A DNA stretch of 62,597 nucleotides from Amycolatopsis echigonensis (GTDB lineage Bacteria > Actinomycetota > Actinomycetes > Mycobacteriales > Pseudonocardiaceae). Location of the stretch: the NCBI RefSeq assembly GCF_014174495.1, contig NZ_JACJHR010000053.1, forward strand, positions 1 through 62,597, read 5' to 3'. The position numbers were made by a program, and so were the translations under genes. Shown here one piece after another: positions 33,482 through 42,022 of the stretch (position 1 is its first letter; every line of letters begins with the position of its first letter). Under the pieces are notes generated by a model. It had not been told where the DNA came from, did not search any database, and was given only the letters and a program-made list of their open reading frames with translations.

Positions 33482-34554
33482 CCGTCGAACCGGCCGGTGA
33501 GCAGGAACTCGTCGAACCGCGCCCGGTACGGCGCGAGGTCGATCCCCTGCTCGCCAAGCCATTCGTCGGAGTAGTACGTGTTCGCGTACCGCTCGCCGCC
33601 GTCGCACAGCAGCGTCACCACCGAACCCGCCTGGCCTTCCGCCAGCATCCGCGAGATCAGTTTGAACGCGCCGTACAGGTTGGTCCCGGTCGAGCCGCCC
33701 GCCCAGTGCCCGGTGCGCTCGCGCAGCAGCCGGATCGCCGCCAGGGAACCGGCATCGGGCACCTGGAACATCTCGTCGATCACGCCGGGCACGAACGACG
33801 GTTCGCAGCGCGGCCGTCCGATGCCCTCGATCCGCGACGGCATCCCGGTCGCGTAGTCGAGCGCGCCGGTTTCCCACGCGCCGTAGAACGACGAGTTTTC
33901 CGGGTCCACCACGCAAATCTTCGTGGTGTGCCGCTTGTACCGGACGTAGCGGCCGAACGTCGCGCTCGTCCCGCCGGTGCCCGCGCCGACGACGATCCAC
34001 GACGGCACCGGATGGCGTTCGGCACGCATCTGCGCGAACACCGACTCGGCGATGTTGTTGTTGCCGCGCCAGTCCGTCGCGCGCTCGGCGTAGGTGAACT
34101 GGTCGAGGTAATGCCCGTTGCACTCGGCGGCCAGCCGCTCGGCCTCCGGGTACATCGCCGGCGCCGCGTCGACGTAGTGGCACTCGCCGCCGTAGAACTC
34201 GATGAGCGCGATCTTTTCCTTGCTGGTCCGCCGCGGCACGACGGTCACGAACCGCAGGCCGAGCATCCGCGCGAAGTACGCCTCGGACACCGCGGTCGAG
34301 CCGCTGGACGCCTCGACCAGCACGGTGTCCGGCCCGATGTGCCCGTTGACCAGGCCGTACAGGATGAGCGAGCGCGCGAGGCGGTGCTTGAGCGAGCCGG
34401 TCGGATGCACCGACTCGTCCTTCAGGTAGAGGTCGATGTCCCATTCCGGAGGCAACGGGAAAACGTGCAGATGAGTGTCGGCGCTGCGGTTGGCGTCGGC
34501 CTCGATGATCCGGACGGCCTCCCGGACCCAGGCGCGGTCGTGCGGTTTGCTCAT
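33478..34554 (-). CDS. cysK2: CysK2-like PLP-dependent synthase
   Basis: This is a PLP enzyme of the cysteine synthase fold. It resembles mycobacterial CysK2, which is reported to make S-sulfocysteine from O-phosphoserine and thiosulfate. The 358 residues show DLYLKDESVHPTGSLKHRLA with the PLP lysine, ASSGSTAVSEAYFARMLG, NNNIAESVFAQM and the glycine loop GAGTGGTSATFGRY. It overlaps the preceding DUF4229 gene by 4 bases and follows an AsnC regulator, so it probably belongs to a small amino-acid operon. Confidence 0.75.
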   Translation of the reverse strand: MSKPHDRAWVREAVRIIEADANRSADTHLHVFPLPPEWDIDLYLKDESVHPTGSLKHRLARSLILYGLVNGHIGPDTVLVEASSGSTAVSEAYFARMLGLRFVTVVPRRTSKEKIALIEFYGGECHYVDAAPAMYPEAERLAAECNGHYLDQFTYAERATDWRGNNNIAESVFAQMRAERHPVPSWIVVGAGTGGTSATFGRYVRYKRHTTKICVVDPENSSFYGAWETGALDYATGMPSRIEGIGRPRCEPSFVPGVIDEMFQVPDAGSLAAIRLLRERTGHWAGGSTGTNLYGAFKLISRMLAEGQAGSVVTLLCDGGERYANTYYSDEWLGEQGIDLAPYRARFDEFLLTGRFDG

Positions 34555-34841
34555 GCCGCGGAATCGTCAGCCGAGGTCTCGCCGCGCAGCTGCGACCGCA
34601 GCTGGGCACGGGCACGCGCGCGGGATTCGTTGCGCTTGGCCAGACCGGCCGTCACGCGCTGGTTCAGGCCGCGCAGGAGCAGCAGGCCGAGCGGAAGGCC
34701 GACGACGAGCCCGATCAGCAAAGCGACCAGCAGCGGCACGCCGACCAGCGAAAGCACGACCGCGACCACCGCGACGAGCGCGAACCGCGCGATCAAGTAC
34801 ACCGTCAGGTCACGGGGCAGGTGGTCCGGTGTCTCGCTCAC
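34551..34841 (-). CDS. DUF4229 membrane protein
   Basis: This 96-residue protein has two hydrophobic helices at about 14-36 and 38-60, followed by an Arg-rich cytoplasmic tail with RARARAQLRSQLRG. It matches the DUF4229 pattern. It overlaps the cysK2-like gene by 4 bases (ATGA) and follows the AsnC gene by 11 bases. The function is unknown. Confidence 0.75.
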   Translation of the reverse strand: MSETPDHLPRDLTVYLIARFALVAVVAVVLSLVGVPLLVALLIGLVVGLPLGLLLLRGLNQRVTAGLAKRNESRARARAQLRSQLRGETSADDSAA

Positions 34842-34852
34842 ACCGAAACAGG

Positions 34853-35326
34853 CTACGCCCCGCTCGGCGGGTCTTCGTCCAGGCCCGCGTTGTTGGGGCG
34901 GCCCTCGAACCGGGTGGAGAGCACCACCGTGGTGTTGGTGCGGCCGACGCCGGGGATGCGGCGCAGCCTGCCGAGGGTGAGCTCCAGTTCGTCGACGGTC
35001 GAAACCCGCACCTTTACTACGAAGGCCTCGTCGCCCGCGACCGCGTAGCAGCTCTCCACCTCGGGCAGTTCGCCGAGCGAGGCGGCGACGTCCTCGTCGG
35101 TGGCGGTGTCGGTGGGATGGATGCCGACCAGCGCGGTGACGCCGAGCCCGACCGTGTTCGGGTCGACCATCGCGTGGTAGCCGGTGATCACGCCCGCCGC
35201 CTCGAGCTTCCCGACGCGTTCGTGCACCGACGACGCGGAGAGCCCCACCGTGCGGCCGAGATCGGCGTAGGTAGCCCGGCCGTTGGCCCGCAGCTCGGCG
35301 ATGATCTTCCGGTCCAGCTGATCCAC
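34853..35326 (-). CDS. Lrp/AsnC-family regulator
   Basis: This is a feast/famine-type regulator. The 157 residues have an N-terminal helix-turn-helix, MDQLDRKIIAELRANGRATY then LGRTVGLSASSVHERVGKLE, and a C-terminal RAM effector domain with VESCYAVAGDEAFVVKVRV. Such proteins usually sense an amino acid. As first gene before DUF4229 and the cysK2-like gene it may control them. It is divergent from bldC across 362 bp. Confidence 0.9.
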   Translation of the reverse strand: MDQLDRKIIAELRANGRATYADLGRTVGLSASSVHERVGKLEAAGVITGYHAMVDPNTVGLGVTALVGIHPTDTATDEDVAASLGELPEVESCYAVAGDEAFVVKVRVSTVDELELTLGRLRRIPGVGRTNTTVVLSTRFEGRPNNAGLDEDPPSGA

Positions 35327-35688
35327 CGGCTCATTATGCGGCGCGCCCGCGCGACCGGCTCATCCCGGTAGGCCCCGAATTGTCTCCTGCGTCACAGCAA
35401 CCTGAGCGCCGGACGCCGCCCAGACTCGGCCTTTGCCTGGTCTTTACCCGAATCTCGGCGCATCCGGTTGGAAAATGCCTGGTCAGCGCGGCGCGAACAG
35501 GCCCTGAGCGATCCTGAGAATCTGCTGAGTTATGTCCCTTTTGCACTTTAAGGGCTCTTTACCCAAGGACAACCGTTCGAGTACCCGACGGGTGAAGTGC
35601 CACGATTGCCGCGTTGGCCACCCGGGCGCGACGGGCGAAATCGCCCGATGCCCCCGGTATAGCAAGTTGGGCGTTAAGGAGGCGGAAA
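35327..35688. promoter_or_regulatory. Intergenic region upstream of bldC
   Basis: This 362-bp gap between asnC and bldC has no supported gene. A perfect dyad CGGGCGA-AA-TCGCCCG lies at 35632-35647, 42 bases before the bldC start codon and hence probably in its leader or promoter. Between 35520 and 35580 the DNA is unusually AT-rich for the window, with CCCTTTTGCACTTTAAGGGC, which fits a promoter zone. The AAGGAGG ribosome binding site of bldC is at 35676-35682. Confidence 0.5.
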
Positions 35689-35901
35689 ATGACCGCAACC
35701 ATGGGCGGACGGTTGCTCACCCCGGGTGAGGTGGCCGCTCTGTTCCGGGTGGACCCGAAGACCGTGACCCGCTGGGCCACCGCGGGCCGGATCGGCTCGA
35801 TCCGCACGCCGGGCGGACACCGCAGGTTCCGCGAGTCCGAGGTGAACGACCTTCTGGCCGAACTCACCACGGACGCCAGCGAGCCGACCCGCAAGATCTG
35901 A
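35689..35901 (+). CDS. bldC: BldC-like MerR-type developmental regulator
   Basis: BldC is a small MerR-like DNA-binding protein that controls timing of development in Streptomyces. The ATG at 35689 has a perfect AAGGAGG six bases upstream and gives 70 residues, the usual size. The body LLTPGEVAALFRVDPKTVTR plus WATAGRIGSIRTPGGHRRFR is the winged helix-turn-helix, with no effector domain. The frame is open upstream of this start but lacks a ribosome binding site. A small membrane protein gene follows. Confidence 0.93.
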   Translation: MTATMGGRLLTPGEVAALFRVDPKTVTRWATAGRIGSIRTPGGHRRFRESEVNDLLAELTTDASEPTRKI

Positions 35902-36061
35902 CCGCGGGTCTCGAACACGCCGAAGGGTCGTGACTGGCAAGGGGTGCCTCCCGCATCGCTTGCCGGTCACGACCCTTCGCCGCGTTCCGGGGCGGCCCGT
36001 TGCCCCCGACCCAGCCGGATTGCGGCTAATCTGGGGGCCAGCACGACGGAAGGACCCGGGC

Positions 36062-36247
36062 ATGATTCCTCTGCTCGCAGCGGTGGGCGCGATCACCATC
36101 GCCGTTCTGTTGTGGCGGGCACTCGGCGCGCAGCGGATCAGCGTCCCGCAGCGCCGTCCGGCCGTCGCCCCTGACGACGATCCTGAATTCCTGCGCAAGC
36201 TCTCCGAACAGCAGCGCAACCGCCGCCCCGAGGACAACGACTCCTGA
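36062..36247 (+). CDS. Small single-helix membrane protein
   Basis: This 61-residue protein has one N-terminal hydrophobic helix, MIPLLAAVGAITIAVLLWRA, followed by a charged cytoplasmic tail with DDDPEFLRKLSEQQRN. GGAAGG lies eight bases before the ATG. It is 160 bases downstream of bldC on the same strand. A short palindrome starts 14 bases after its stop codon. The function is unknown. Confidence 0.7.
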   Translation: MIPLLAAVGAITIAVLLWRALGAQRISVPQRRPAVAPDDDPEFLRKLSEQQRNRRPEDNDS

Positions 36248-36260
36248 GCCGTCCGCACTT

Positions 36261-36283
36261 GCCGTGAAGGACCCCTTCACGGC
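36261..36283. repeat. Short palindrome related to the long 3'-end repeats
   Basis: GCCGTGAAGG-ACC-CCTTCACGGC forms a perfect 10-bp stem. The arm CCGTGAAGG equals the outer end of the 51-bp palindromes at 20024, 30331 and 50793, with the inner part missing. It follows the stop codon of the small membrane protein by 13 bases, so it could be a shortened terminator of the same family. Confidence 0.75.
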
Positions 36284-36594
36284 ACCTGCGTGGCCCTCGA
36301 CCAGCGGCAGCCCCTGAGAGAAACCCTCACAAACTCCGCCACCCTCGAGCTTCCCTCACGACCAGCCACAGATCCCTTCACGGGCTCCGCAGCCCTCAAG
36401 CTGCCCTCACGACCTAGCAGCGTCACCCGAGGGAACCCTCACAGACTCCGGAACCACAACCCGAGATCGCGCCGGTTTCTGGACTGAGCGATTCGACCGG
36501 CCCCCAGGCCGGGCGAATCGGGAGGGAAGAAACCGGCTCCCCGGCGATCTCGGCGCCCCGGCGGAGCCGGGGCAATTAGACACAGCCGGGGCAA
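36284..36594. repeat. Degenerate repeats derived from the GTGAAGG element
   Basis: No gene is seen in this gap. It holds several decayed motifs such as CCCTCACGACCAGCCACA, CCCTTCACGGGCTCCGCAG and CCCTCAAGCTGCCCTCACGACC, which recall the right arm of the long palindromes and bases 18-33 of the window (CCCTTCACGACCAGCC). They look like partial or eroded copies in loose tandem, at about 36315-36445. From 36448 the sequence becomes a GC-rich 3' flank of the ParA-like gene. Confidence 0.5.
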
Positions 36595-37893
36595 TCAAAT
36601 ACGGTACTGCTGTCCGTTGAACCCGTCGGCCACCGTCGCCGCCAGTTCCAGCAGCGCCAGCCGCGTGTCCCCGCCGAGGCGTTCCAGCTCGATCTCCGCG
36701 CCCTCTTCCAGGTGCGCGTCGAACGGGATCCGGCACACCGCGCGCACCTTCGCGCCGAAGTGTGCGGCCAGCTTGTCCAGGTCGACCGAACTGCCCTTCG
36801 GGCGCACCGAGTTGATCACCACGACCGAGCGTTTCACCAGGTCGCCGTAGCCGTGCGCCTCCAGCCAGTCCAGCGTCGCCGAGGCGCTGCGGGCTCCGTC
36901 GACCGAACCGGAGGACACCACGACCAGCGAATCGGCGACGTCGAGGACGCCCTTCATCGCCGAGTGCATCAGACCGGTGCCGCAGTCGGTGAGCACGATG
37001 TTGTAGAAGTGCTCCAGCAGGTTCACCGTGCGCCGGTAGTCGTTCTCGGAGAACGCCTCCGACACGGCCGGATCCTGTTCGCTGGCAAGAATTTCCAGCC
37101 GGCTCGAACCCTGCGACGTGTAGGACCGGACGTCGCTGTAGCGCGTGATCTTGTCCGCGTCCCGCAGCAGGTGCCGGACGGTCGCGGTGGTCTCGATGGC
37201 GATCTTCTGCGACAGCGTCCCGCGGTCCGGGTTCGCGTCCACCGCCACCACGCGGTCGCCGCGCAGGGATGCGAAGGTCGCGCCGAGCGTGGTCGTGGTC
37301 GTGGTCTTGCCGACGCCGCCCTTGAGGCTCAGCATCGCGATCTTGTAGCACCCGCGCAGCGGCTGGTTGACGCGCGCGATCAGCTCGCGCCGCCGCGTGT
37401 CCGCGGGGCTCTCCCCCGGGTTGATCAGCTTGCCGCTGCCCAGGTACACCGCCTTGCGCCAGCCTGACTGCGGCGTCCGCTTCTGCTGTTTCACCAGGTG
37501 TGCCGTGGCCAGCTCGTCCGCGCTGGACGCGGGCTGCGGAAGCCCCTGCGCGTTCGCTGGGGGAACCGCACCCGGAGCAGGAACCGGCGTGCCAGCCGGG
37601 GCTGCGGGCGGCTGCTGGTACCCGCCCGGCGCGGCGTGCTGCGGATGCTGCTGCGCCGGAGGCTGCAATGGCGGCAGATTCTGGTCGTAGTGCGGCTGGT
37701 AGCCGCCCGGCTGCGGCAGCGGCTGGTACGCCCCCTGCGGCGGCGGGTCGACGACCTGCGTCGGCTGCGCGTCGTACGGTCCGGTGCCGGGATGCGGCGT
37801 CGAATCGGTCCGTTCCTCGGAGAACATGGCAGCCGGTTCCTGGGCCTGCTCGGACTGCTGTTCGCCGGCAGTCTCTTCACTGGGTCCGGTCAC
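36595..37893 (-). CDS. ParA/MinD-like ATPase with Pro/Gln-rich N terminus
   Basis: This is a P-loop ATPase of the ParA/MinD type. About 130 N-terminal residues are low complexity, rich in Pro, Gln and Gly. The ATPase part has the deviant Walker A KGGVGKTTTTTTLG near residue 190, followed by VVAVDANPDRGTLSQK and VLTDCGTGLMHSAMKG. GTG at 37893 has GGGAGG nine bases upstream; a TTG three codons earlier would directly abut that site. Its position next to ccsB resembles Rv0530 of Mycobacterium tuberculosis. The cargo is unknown; some relatives act with type VII secretion. Confidence 0.8.
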   Translation of the reverse strand: MTGPSEETAGEQQSEQAQEPAAMFSEERTDSTPHPGTGPYDAQPTQVVDPPPQGAYQPLPQPGGYQPHYDQNLPPLQPPAQQHPQHAAPGGYQQPPAAPAGTPVPAPGAVPPANAQGLPQPASSADELATAHLVKQQKRTPQSGWRKAVYLGSGKLINPGESPADTRRRELIARVNQPLRGCYKIAMLSLKGGVGKTTTTTTLGATFASLRGDRVVAVDANPDRGTLSQKIAIETTATVRHLLRDADKITRYSDVRSYTSQGSSRLEILASEQDPAVSEAFSENDYRRTVNLLEHFYNIVLTDCGTGLMHSAMKGVLDVADSLVVVSSGSVDGARSASATLDWLEAHGYGDLVKRSVVVINSVRPKGSSVDLDKLAAHFGAKVRAVCRIPFDAHLEEGAEIELERLGGDTRLALLELAATVADGFNGQQYRI

Positions 37894-37977
37894 CGTTGCC
37901 AACCTCCCGGGTACGTCGAAGGGCCCCTGACAACGACGGTAGTCGCCCGAGGCCCGGTCCGGGTGGCGGACCCCCGG

Positions 37978-38970
37978 CTAGCTCACCCCTGCGTAGGAAT
38001 GCAGTCCGACGGTCACCAGGTTGACGAAGAACAGGTTGAAGATCGTCACCGAGAACCCGACGATGTTGATCACCGCCGCGCGCGTGCCGCGCCAGCCCGC
38101 GGTGGCGCGGGAGTGCAGGTATGCCGCGTAGACGACCCACGCGATGAACGCGACGGTCTCCTTCGGGTCCCAGCCCCAGAACCGGCCCCACGCGGCCTCG
38201 GCCCACACCGCGCCGCACAGCACGCCGAAGGTGAAGATCGGGAACGCCACGATCGTGGCACGGTAGGCAATCCGGTCGAGCACGTCGGCGGCGGGCAGCT
38301 TCGGGCCGAAACCGGAGAACTTGGCCGGGTTGCGGTCGTGCGCGGTGCGGAAGAGGTAGAGCACGCTCGCCACGCCCGGCACCAGGAAGACGCCGGAGCC
38401 GATGATCGCGGCGGACACGTGGATGTAGAGCCAGTAGGACTGCAGCGCGGGCACGACCGGCGCGGCCACCGTGTACAGCAGCGTGCCGTTGATGAACATC
38501 AGGATCACGACGGGCAGCAGCAGGAAGCCGGTGAGGTGGCGGACCGGGAACTTCTTGATCACCACGAGCCAGGCGACGACGGTGATGAAGGTGACCGCCA
38601 TGCCGTACTCGTACATGTTGCCCCACGGCGCGCGGTGCACCGCGAGTCCGCGCAGCACGATCGCCGACAGCTGCAGCAGCGCGCCCAGGACGAGCAGCGC
38701 CGCGCCCATCCGGCCGATCCGCTCGGGGCGGCCGATCGTGCGCGGAGCCTCGGGCTCGGCCGGTGCGTCGCCGTCCTCGACCGAGGCCGAGTCGGAGTCC
38801 GGCCCGCCCGCGCCGACCAGCACGCGCTGCCTGCTGCGCTCGGCGGCGAGACGGCCCTTGGCCCCGAACGCCTGCTCGAAGAGCGTGAACAGCAGCGCCA
38901 GCACGTAAATCGCCACTGTCGTCGTGTACAGCAGGTCGCTGTACTGCGAGAAAGTCTCGTTGATTTCCAT
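37978..38970 (-). CDS. ccsB: Cytochrome c maturation protein, haem handling (CcsB/CcsA)
   Basis: This is the haem-delivery half of System II cytochrome c maturation, also named CcsA in some genomes. The 330-residue membrane protein has the tryptophan-rich haem motif WGRFWGWDPKETVAF near residue 245 and histidines in nearby loops. A hydrophilic loop at about 45-80 is charged and poorly conserved. It lies 3 bases after resB. Confidence 0.93.
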   Translation of the reverse strand: MEINETFSQYSDLLYTTTVAIYVLALLFTLFEQAFGAKGRLAAERSRQRVLVGAGGPDSDSASVEDGDAPAEPEAPRTIGRPERIGRMGAALLVLGALLQLSAIVLRGLAVHRAPWGNMYEYGMAVTFITVVAWLVVIKKFPVRHLTGFLLLPVVILMFINGTLLYTVAAPVVPALQSYWLYIHVSAAIIGSGVFLVPGVASVLYLFRTAHDRNPAKFSGFGPKLPAADVLDRIAYRATIVAFPIFTFGVLCGAVWAEAAWGRFWGWDPKETVAFIAWVVYAAYLHSRATAGWRGTRAAVINIVGFSVTIFNLFFVNLVTVGLHSYAGVS

Positions 38971-38973
38971 GCC

Positions 38974-40578
38974 TCAGCTGCCCTTCCGGCCCGTGACCAG
39001 CCGTTCGCTGATCCGCTGGAATTCCTCGCCGTATCCGGCTTGATCCGTGCGCGCGAGCCCCGCGACCTCGATCACGGTACTCGCGCCCTCGTCCTTGCCC
39101 GGCCGCACCCGCACCCACACGCGACGCCGTTTGACCAGCAGCGACGCCCCGAGTCCGGCGAACATCACGATCGCGAAGCCGAGCACGTAGCCCTGCGTCG
39201 GATCGTGCGAGACCTGCAGGTTGACCCATTTGTTGACGCCGTCGAAGCGCACCTTGGTGCCGTCGTCGAGCGTTAGTTCCTGGCCGACCGCGAGGTTCTT
39301 GCGGGCGACCCGCTTCAGCCGGCCGTCCTCGACGCGGGACTGGTCGACCGAGAACACCGACTGGCCGCGGCCCGCGTCGAGACCGAGGTCGCCGCGCAGC
39401 ACGTCGACCGCGACCATCGGGTTGTTCAGTTGCGGCCCGGTCGAGGTGAGGACGCCGCCGTGGATGAACGAGGACGGCGCGAACAGCCCGGTGATCGCGA
39501 GCTGCTTGGTGCGCCGCTGGACCTCGTCGGTGACGCCGGGCTGGTCGAACTTCGTCGCGCCCTCGGACAGCATCGTCGACGGGTCGGTGAACATCCACTG
39601 GGTGTTCTGGGTGCGCTTCTCGCCGTTCGGGAAGGTCACCGTGAACTGCGGCGAATACCCGTTGCCGAGCAGGTAAACCCGGTCGCCGGCGGTGCGCAGC
39701 GGCTCGTTGACCTCGAGGTCGTACGGCTTCCACGTGCCGGTCTGCAGGTCCTCGCCGGACTGGTACTCGATGTGCGAGTGGTAGTAGTCCGCCTGGTTGG
39801 TGGCGGTGTAGCGGGCGGTGAAGTCGTTGACCTTCACGCAGAACGGGTCGAGGTCGGTGCCGTCGATGCGCAGCCCGGCCTCGAACGAGTCGTAGTTGTA
39901 GATGCCCGAGTTGCAGAACTGGCCGCCGTTGGCCTGCACGATGACCTGGCCCTCGTAGCTGTAGAGCTTGCCGAGGGCGAAGAAGATGATCAGGCCGAGC
40001 ATGCCGAAATGGAAGAGCAGGTTGCCGGTCTCGCGCAGGTAGCCGCGTTCGGCCGAGACGCTGAATCCGCCGCCGTCCTCCTCGCGCTCGATACGCCGCC
40101 AGCCGGACAGCTGCTTGCGCACGTCCTCGCGGATCGTCTCCGGCCTGCGCGCGGTGCGGGCGATCCGGTGGTGCGGCATGCGCGCGAGGTTGCGCGGCGT
40201 CAGCACCGGCTTCGCCCGCATCTGCTTGAGGTACTCGAAGCTGCGCGGCGTGAGGCAGCCGACCAGCGAGATCATCAGCAGCAGGTAGATCGCGGAGAAC
40301 CAGACGCTGGAGTAGACGTCGTAGAACTCCAGCTTGTCGAGCAGCGAACCCCACCAGCCGTGCGCGCTGATGTACTGGTCGACCTTCGGCGCGTTCAGCC
40401 GCCGCTGCGGCAGCAGCGCGCCGGGCAGCGCGGCGAGCGCCAGCAGGAACAGCAGCACCAGCGCGGTGCGCATGGAGGTCAGGCCGCGCCAGGTGTTGCG
40501 CAGGAAAGCCAGGACCTGCCTGGCCGGCGACGGCCGGTACGGCTGCGGGTTCTTCGGGGGCGCTTCGGTAGTGGTCAC
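38974..40578 (-). CDS. resB: ResB-like cytochrome c biogenesis protein
   Basis: ResB (Ccs1) partners CcsB/CcsA in System II maturation. The 534-residue protein has four membrane helices, three in the first 240 residues and one near the C terminus, with a large external domain between the third and fourth. Typical text is SMRTALVLLFLLALAALPGA and the last helix GYVLGFAIVMFAGLGASLLV. The GTG at 40578 overlaps the ccdA stop codon as GTGA, which fixes the start. Confidence 0.93.
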   Translation of the reverse strand: MTTTEAPPKNPQPYRPSPARQVLAFLRNTWRGLTSMRTALVLLFLLALAALPGALLPQRRLNAPKVDQYISAHGWWGSLLDKLEFYDVYSSVWFSAIYLLLMISLVGCLTPRSFEYLKQMRAKPVLTPRNLARMPHHRIARTARRPETIREDVRKQLSGWRRIEREEDGGGFSVSAERGYLRETGNLLFHFGMLGLIIFFALGKLYSYEGQVIVQANGGQFCNSGIYNYDSFEAGLRIDGTDLDPFCVKVNDFTARYTATNQADYYHSHIEYQSGEDLQTGTWKPYDLEVNEPLRTAGDRVYLLGNGYSPQFTVTFPNGEKRTQNTQWMFTDPSTMLSEGATKFDQPGVTDEVQRRTKQLAITGLFAPSSFIHGGVLTSTGPQLNNPMVAVDVLRGDLGLDAGRGQSVFSVDQSRVEDGRLKRVARKNLAVGQELTLDDGTKVRFDGVNKWVNLQVSHDPTQGYVLGFAIVMFAGLGASLLVKRRRVWVRVRPGKDEGASTVIEVAGLARTDQAGYGEEFQRISERLVTGRKGS

Positions 40579-41348
40579 AACGGCAGCTCGAGATCGGAGG
40601 CGACGGAGTTGCGGAGCCAGCCCATGACGTCCCCCCACAGCCCGGTGACCAGCAGGATGCCGACCAGCATCAGCAGCGCCCCGCCGAAGATCTGCACGCG
40701 GCGGCCGTTGCGGCGGAGCCAGTCGGTGGCGCGCACGGCCCAGCGCGCGCCGAGCGCGATCAGCAGGAACGGGACGCCGAGGCCGAGGCAGTAGACGAGC
40801 ACCAGCACGTACCCGCGGATCGCGGCCCCGCCGGTGGCGCTGGCGAGGCTGGTGACGGCCGAGAGCGTCGGCCCGATGCACGGCGTCCAGCCGAGCCCGA
40901 ACACCGCGCCGAGCACCGGCGCGCCCCACAGGCCGCCGCCGGGCACGTGGTGCGAGCGGACCTCGCGCTGCAGCCCCGGGATCCAGCCGAGGAAGACCAG
41001 GCTCATGAGGATGGTGAGGATGCCGCCGATGCGCTGCAGCAGATCCTCGTTGACCAGCAAGGTGTTCGCGAGCCAGACCAGCGTGCCCATGGTCGCGACG
41101 AACACCACGGTGAACCCGAGCACGAAAAGCCCCGCCGCGCCGAGGACGGCGTAGCGGCCCTTCTTGCGTTCCTCGCCGTCGCGCACCGCCGGGGCGTCCG
41201 CGCCGACGAGAGCCGCGAGGTAGGCGAGGTACCCGGGCACGAGCGGCACCACGCACGGCGACGCGAACGAGATGGCCCCGGCGACCAGCGCGACACCCGC
41301 GGCGAGCAGCAGCGGCCCGGAGAGCGCCAGCTCGGACACGGAGTTCAC
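40575..41348 (-). CDS. ccdA: CcdA-like thiol-disulfide electron carrier
   Basis: CcdA moves reducing equivalents across the membrane to keep apocytochrome cysteines reduced. The 257-residue protein has six or so helices and the two redox cysteines, in ISFASPCVVPLVPGYLAY near residue 32 and in GLGWTPCIGPTLSAV near residue 157. It lies upstream of resB with a 4-base overlap and 92 bases after the thioredoxin-like gene. Confidence 0.93.
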   Translation of the reverse strand: MNSVSELALSGPLLLAAGVALVAGAISFASPCVVPLVPGYLAYLAALVGADAPAVRDGEERKKGRYAVLGAAGLFVLGFTVVFVATMGTLVWLANTLLVNEDLLQRIGGILTILMSLVFLGWIPGLQREVRSHHVPGGGLWGAPVLGAVFGLGWTPCIGPTLSAVTSLASATGGAAIRGYVLVLVYCLGLGVPFLLIALGARWAVRATDWLRRNGRRVQIFGGALLMLVGILLVTGLWGDVMGWLRNSVASDLELPL

Positions 41349-41440
41349 GCACTTGAGAGTAGGCAGTGAGCTGGACGTGAGGCGGGCGGGGCCCGCTCAC
41401 AGGACCTACGCCACAGCGCAGCCGGGACCTTGGTCCCGGG

Positions 41441-42022
41441 TCACTTCTCCGCGCTGAGCCGCTGCACCACCGGAACCAGGTCCGAAGCCAGCACCTGCCG
41501 CAGGAACACCGCCGCGACCCGGTGCTGTTTGTCGAGCACCAGCGTCGACGGGATGATGTTGCGCGGATATCCGGACAGCTGCAGCAGCACGCGTCCGGAC
41601 GGGTCCCAGATCGACGGGTACGTCAGGCCGCGGTCGCGCACGAAGTCCTGTGCCACGTCGCGCGCCGGATCGCGCACGTCGAGCCCGATCACCTCGGCGC
41701 CGAGCGGGGCGATCTGCTTGCTCACGGTCTCCAGCTCGGGCGCTTCGGCCCGGCACGGGCCGCACCACTGGCCCCACAGGTTGATCACCAGCGCCTTGCC
41801 GGGGAAGTCCGCGAGCGAGAGCTGTTTGCCCTCGTGCATCAGGTCGTCGCCGGTCAGCGTCGGGGCCTGCTGGCGCTCGTTCAGCGGGTACGTGATGTCG
41901 ACCTTGCCGCCGGGCGAGACGAAGGTGAACGTGCCGCCCGAGACGACCGCGTCCTTGCCGGTCGAGCAGCCCGTCACGACCAGCGCGGCGGCCAGCAGCA
42001 TTCCGAGCAGCCGCCGTTTCAT
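41441..42022 (-). CDS. ResA-like thioredoxin lipoprotein
   Basis: This is a membrane-anchored thioredoxin that probably takes electrons from CcdA and reduces haem-binding cysteines. The 193 residues begin with a lipoprotein signal, AAALVVTGCST, whose Cys19 would be lipidated. The active site is WCGPC with Cys87 and Cys90, in a TlpA/ResA-type fold. The ATG at 42022 overlaps the preceding stop codon as ATGA; the longer frame upstream lies over the phosphatase gene and is rejected. Confidence 0.92.
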   Translation of the reverse strand: MKRRLLGMLLAAALVVTGCSTGKDAVVSGGTFTFVSPGGKVDITYPLNERQQAPTLTGDDLMHEGKQLSLADFPGKALVINLWGQWCGPCRAEAPELETVSKQIAPLGAEVIGLDVRDPARDVAQDFVRDRGLTYPSIWDPSGRVLLQLSGYPRNIIPSTLVLDKQHRVAAVFLRQVLASDLVPVVQRLSAEK

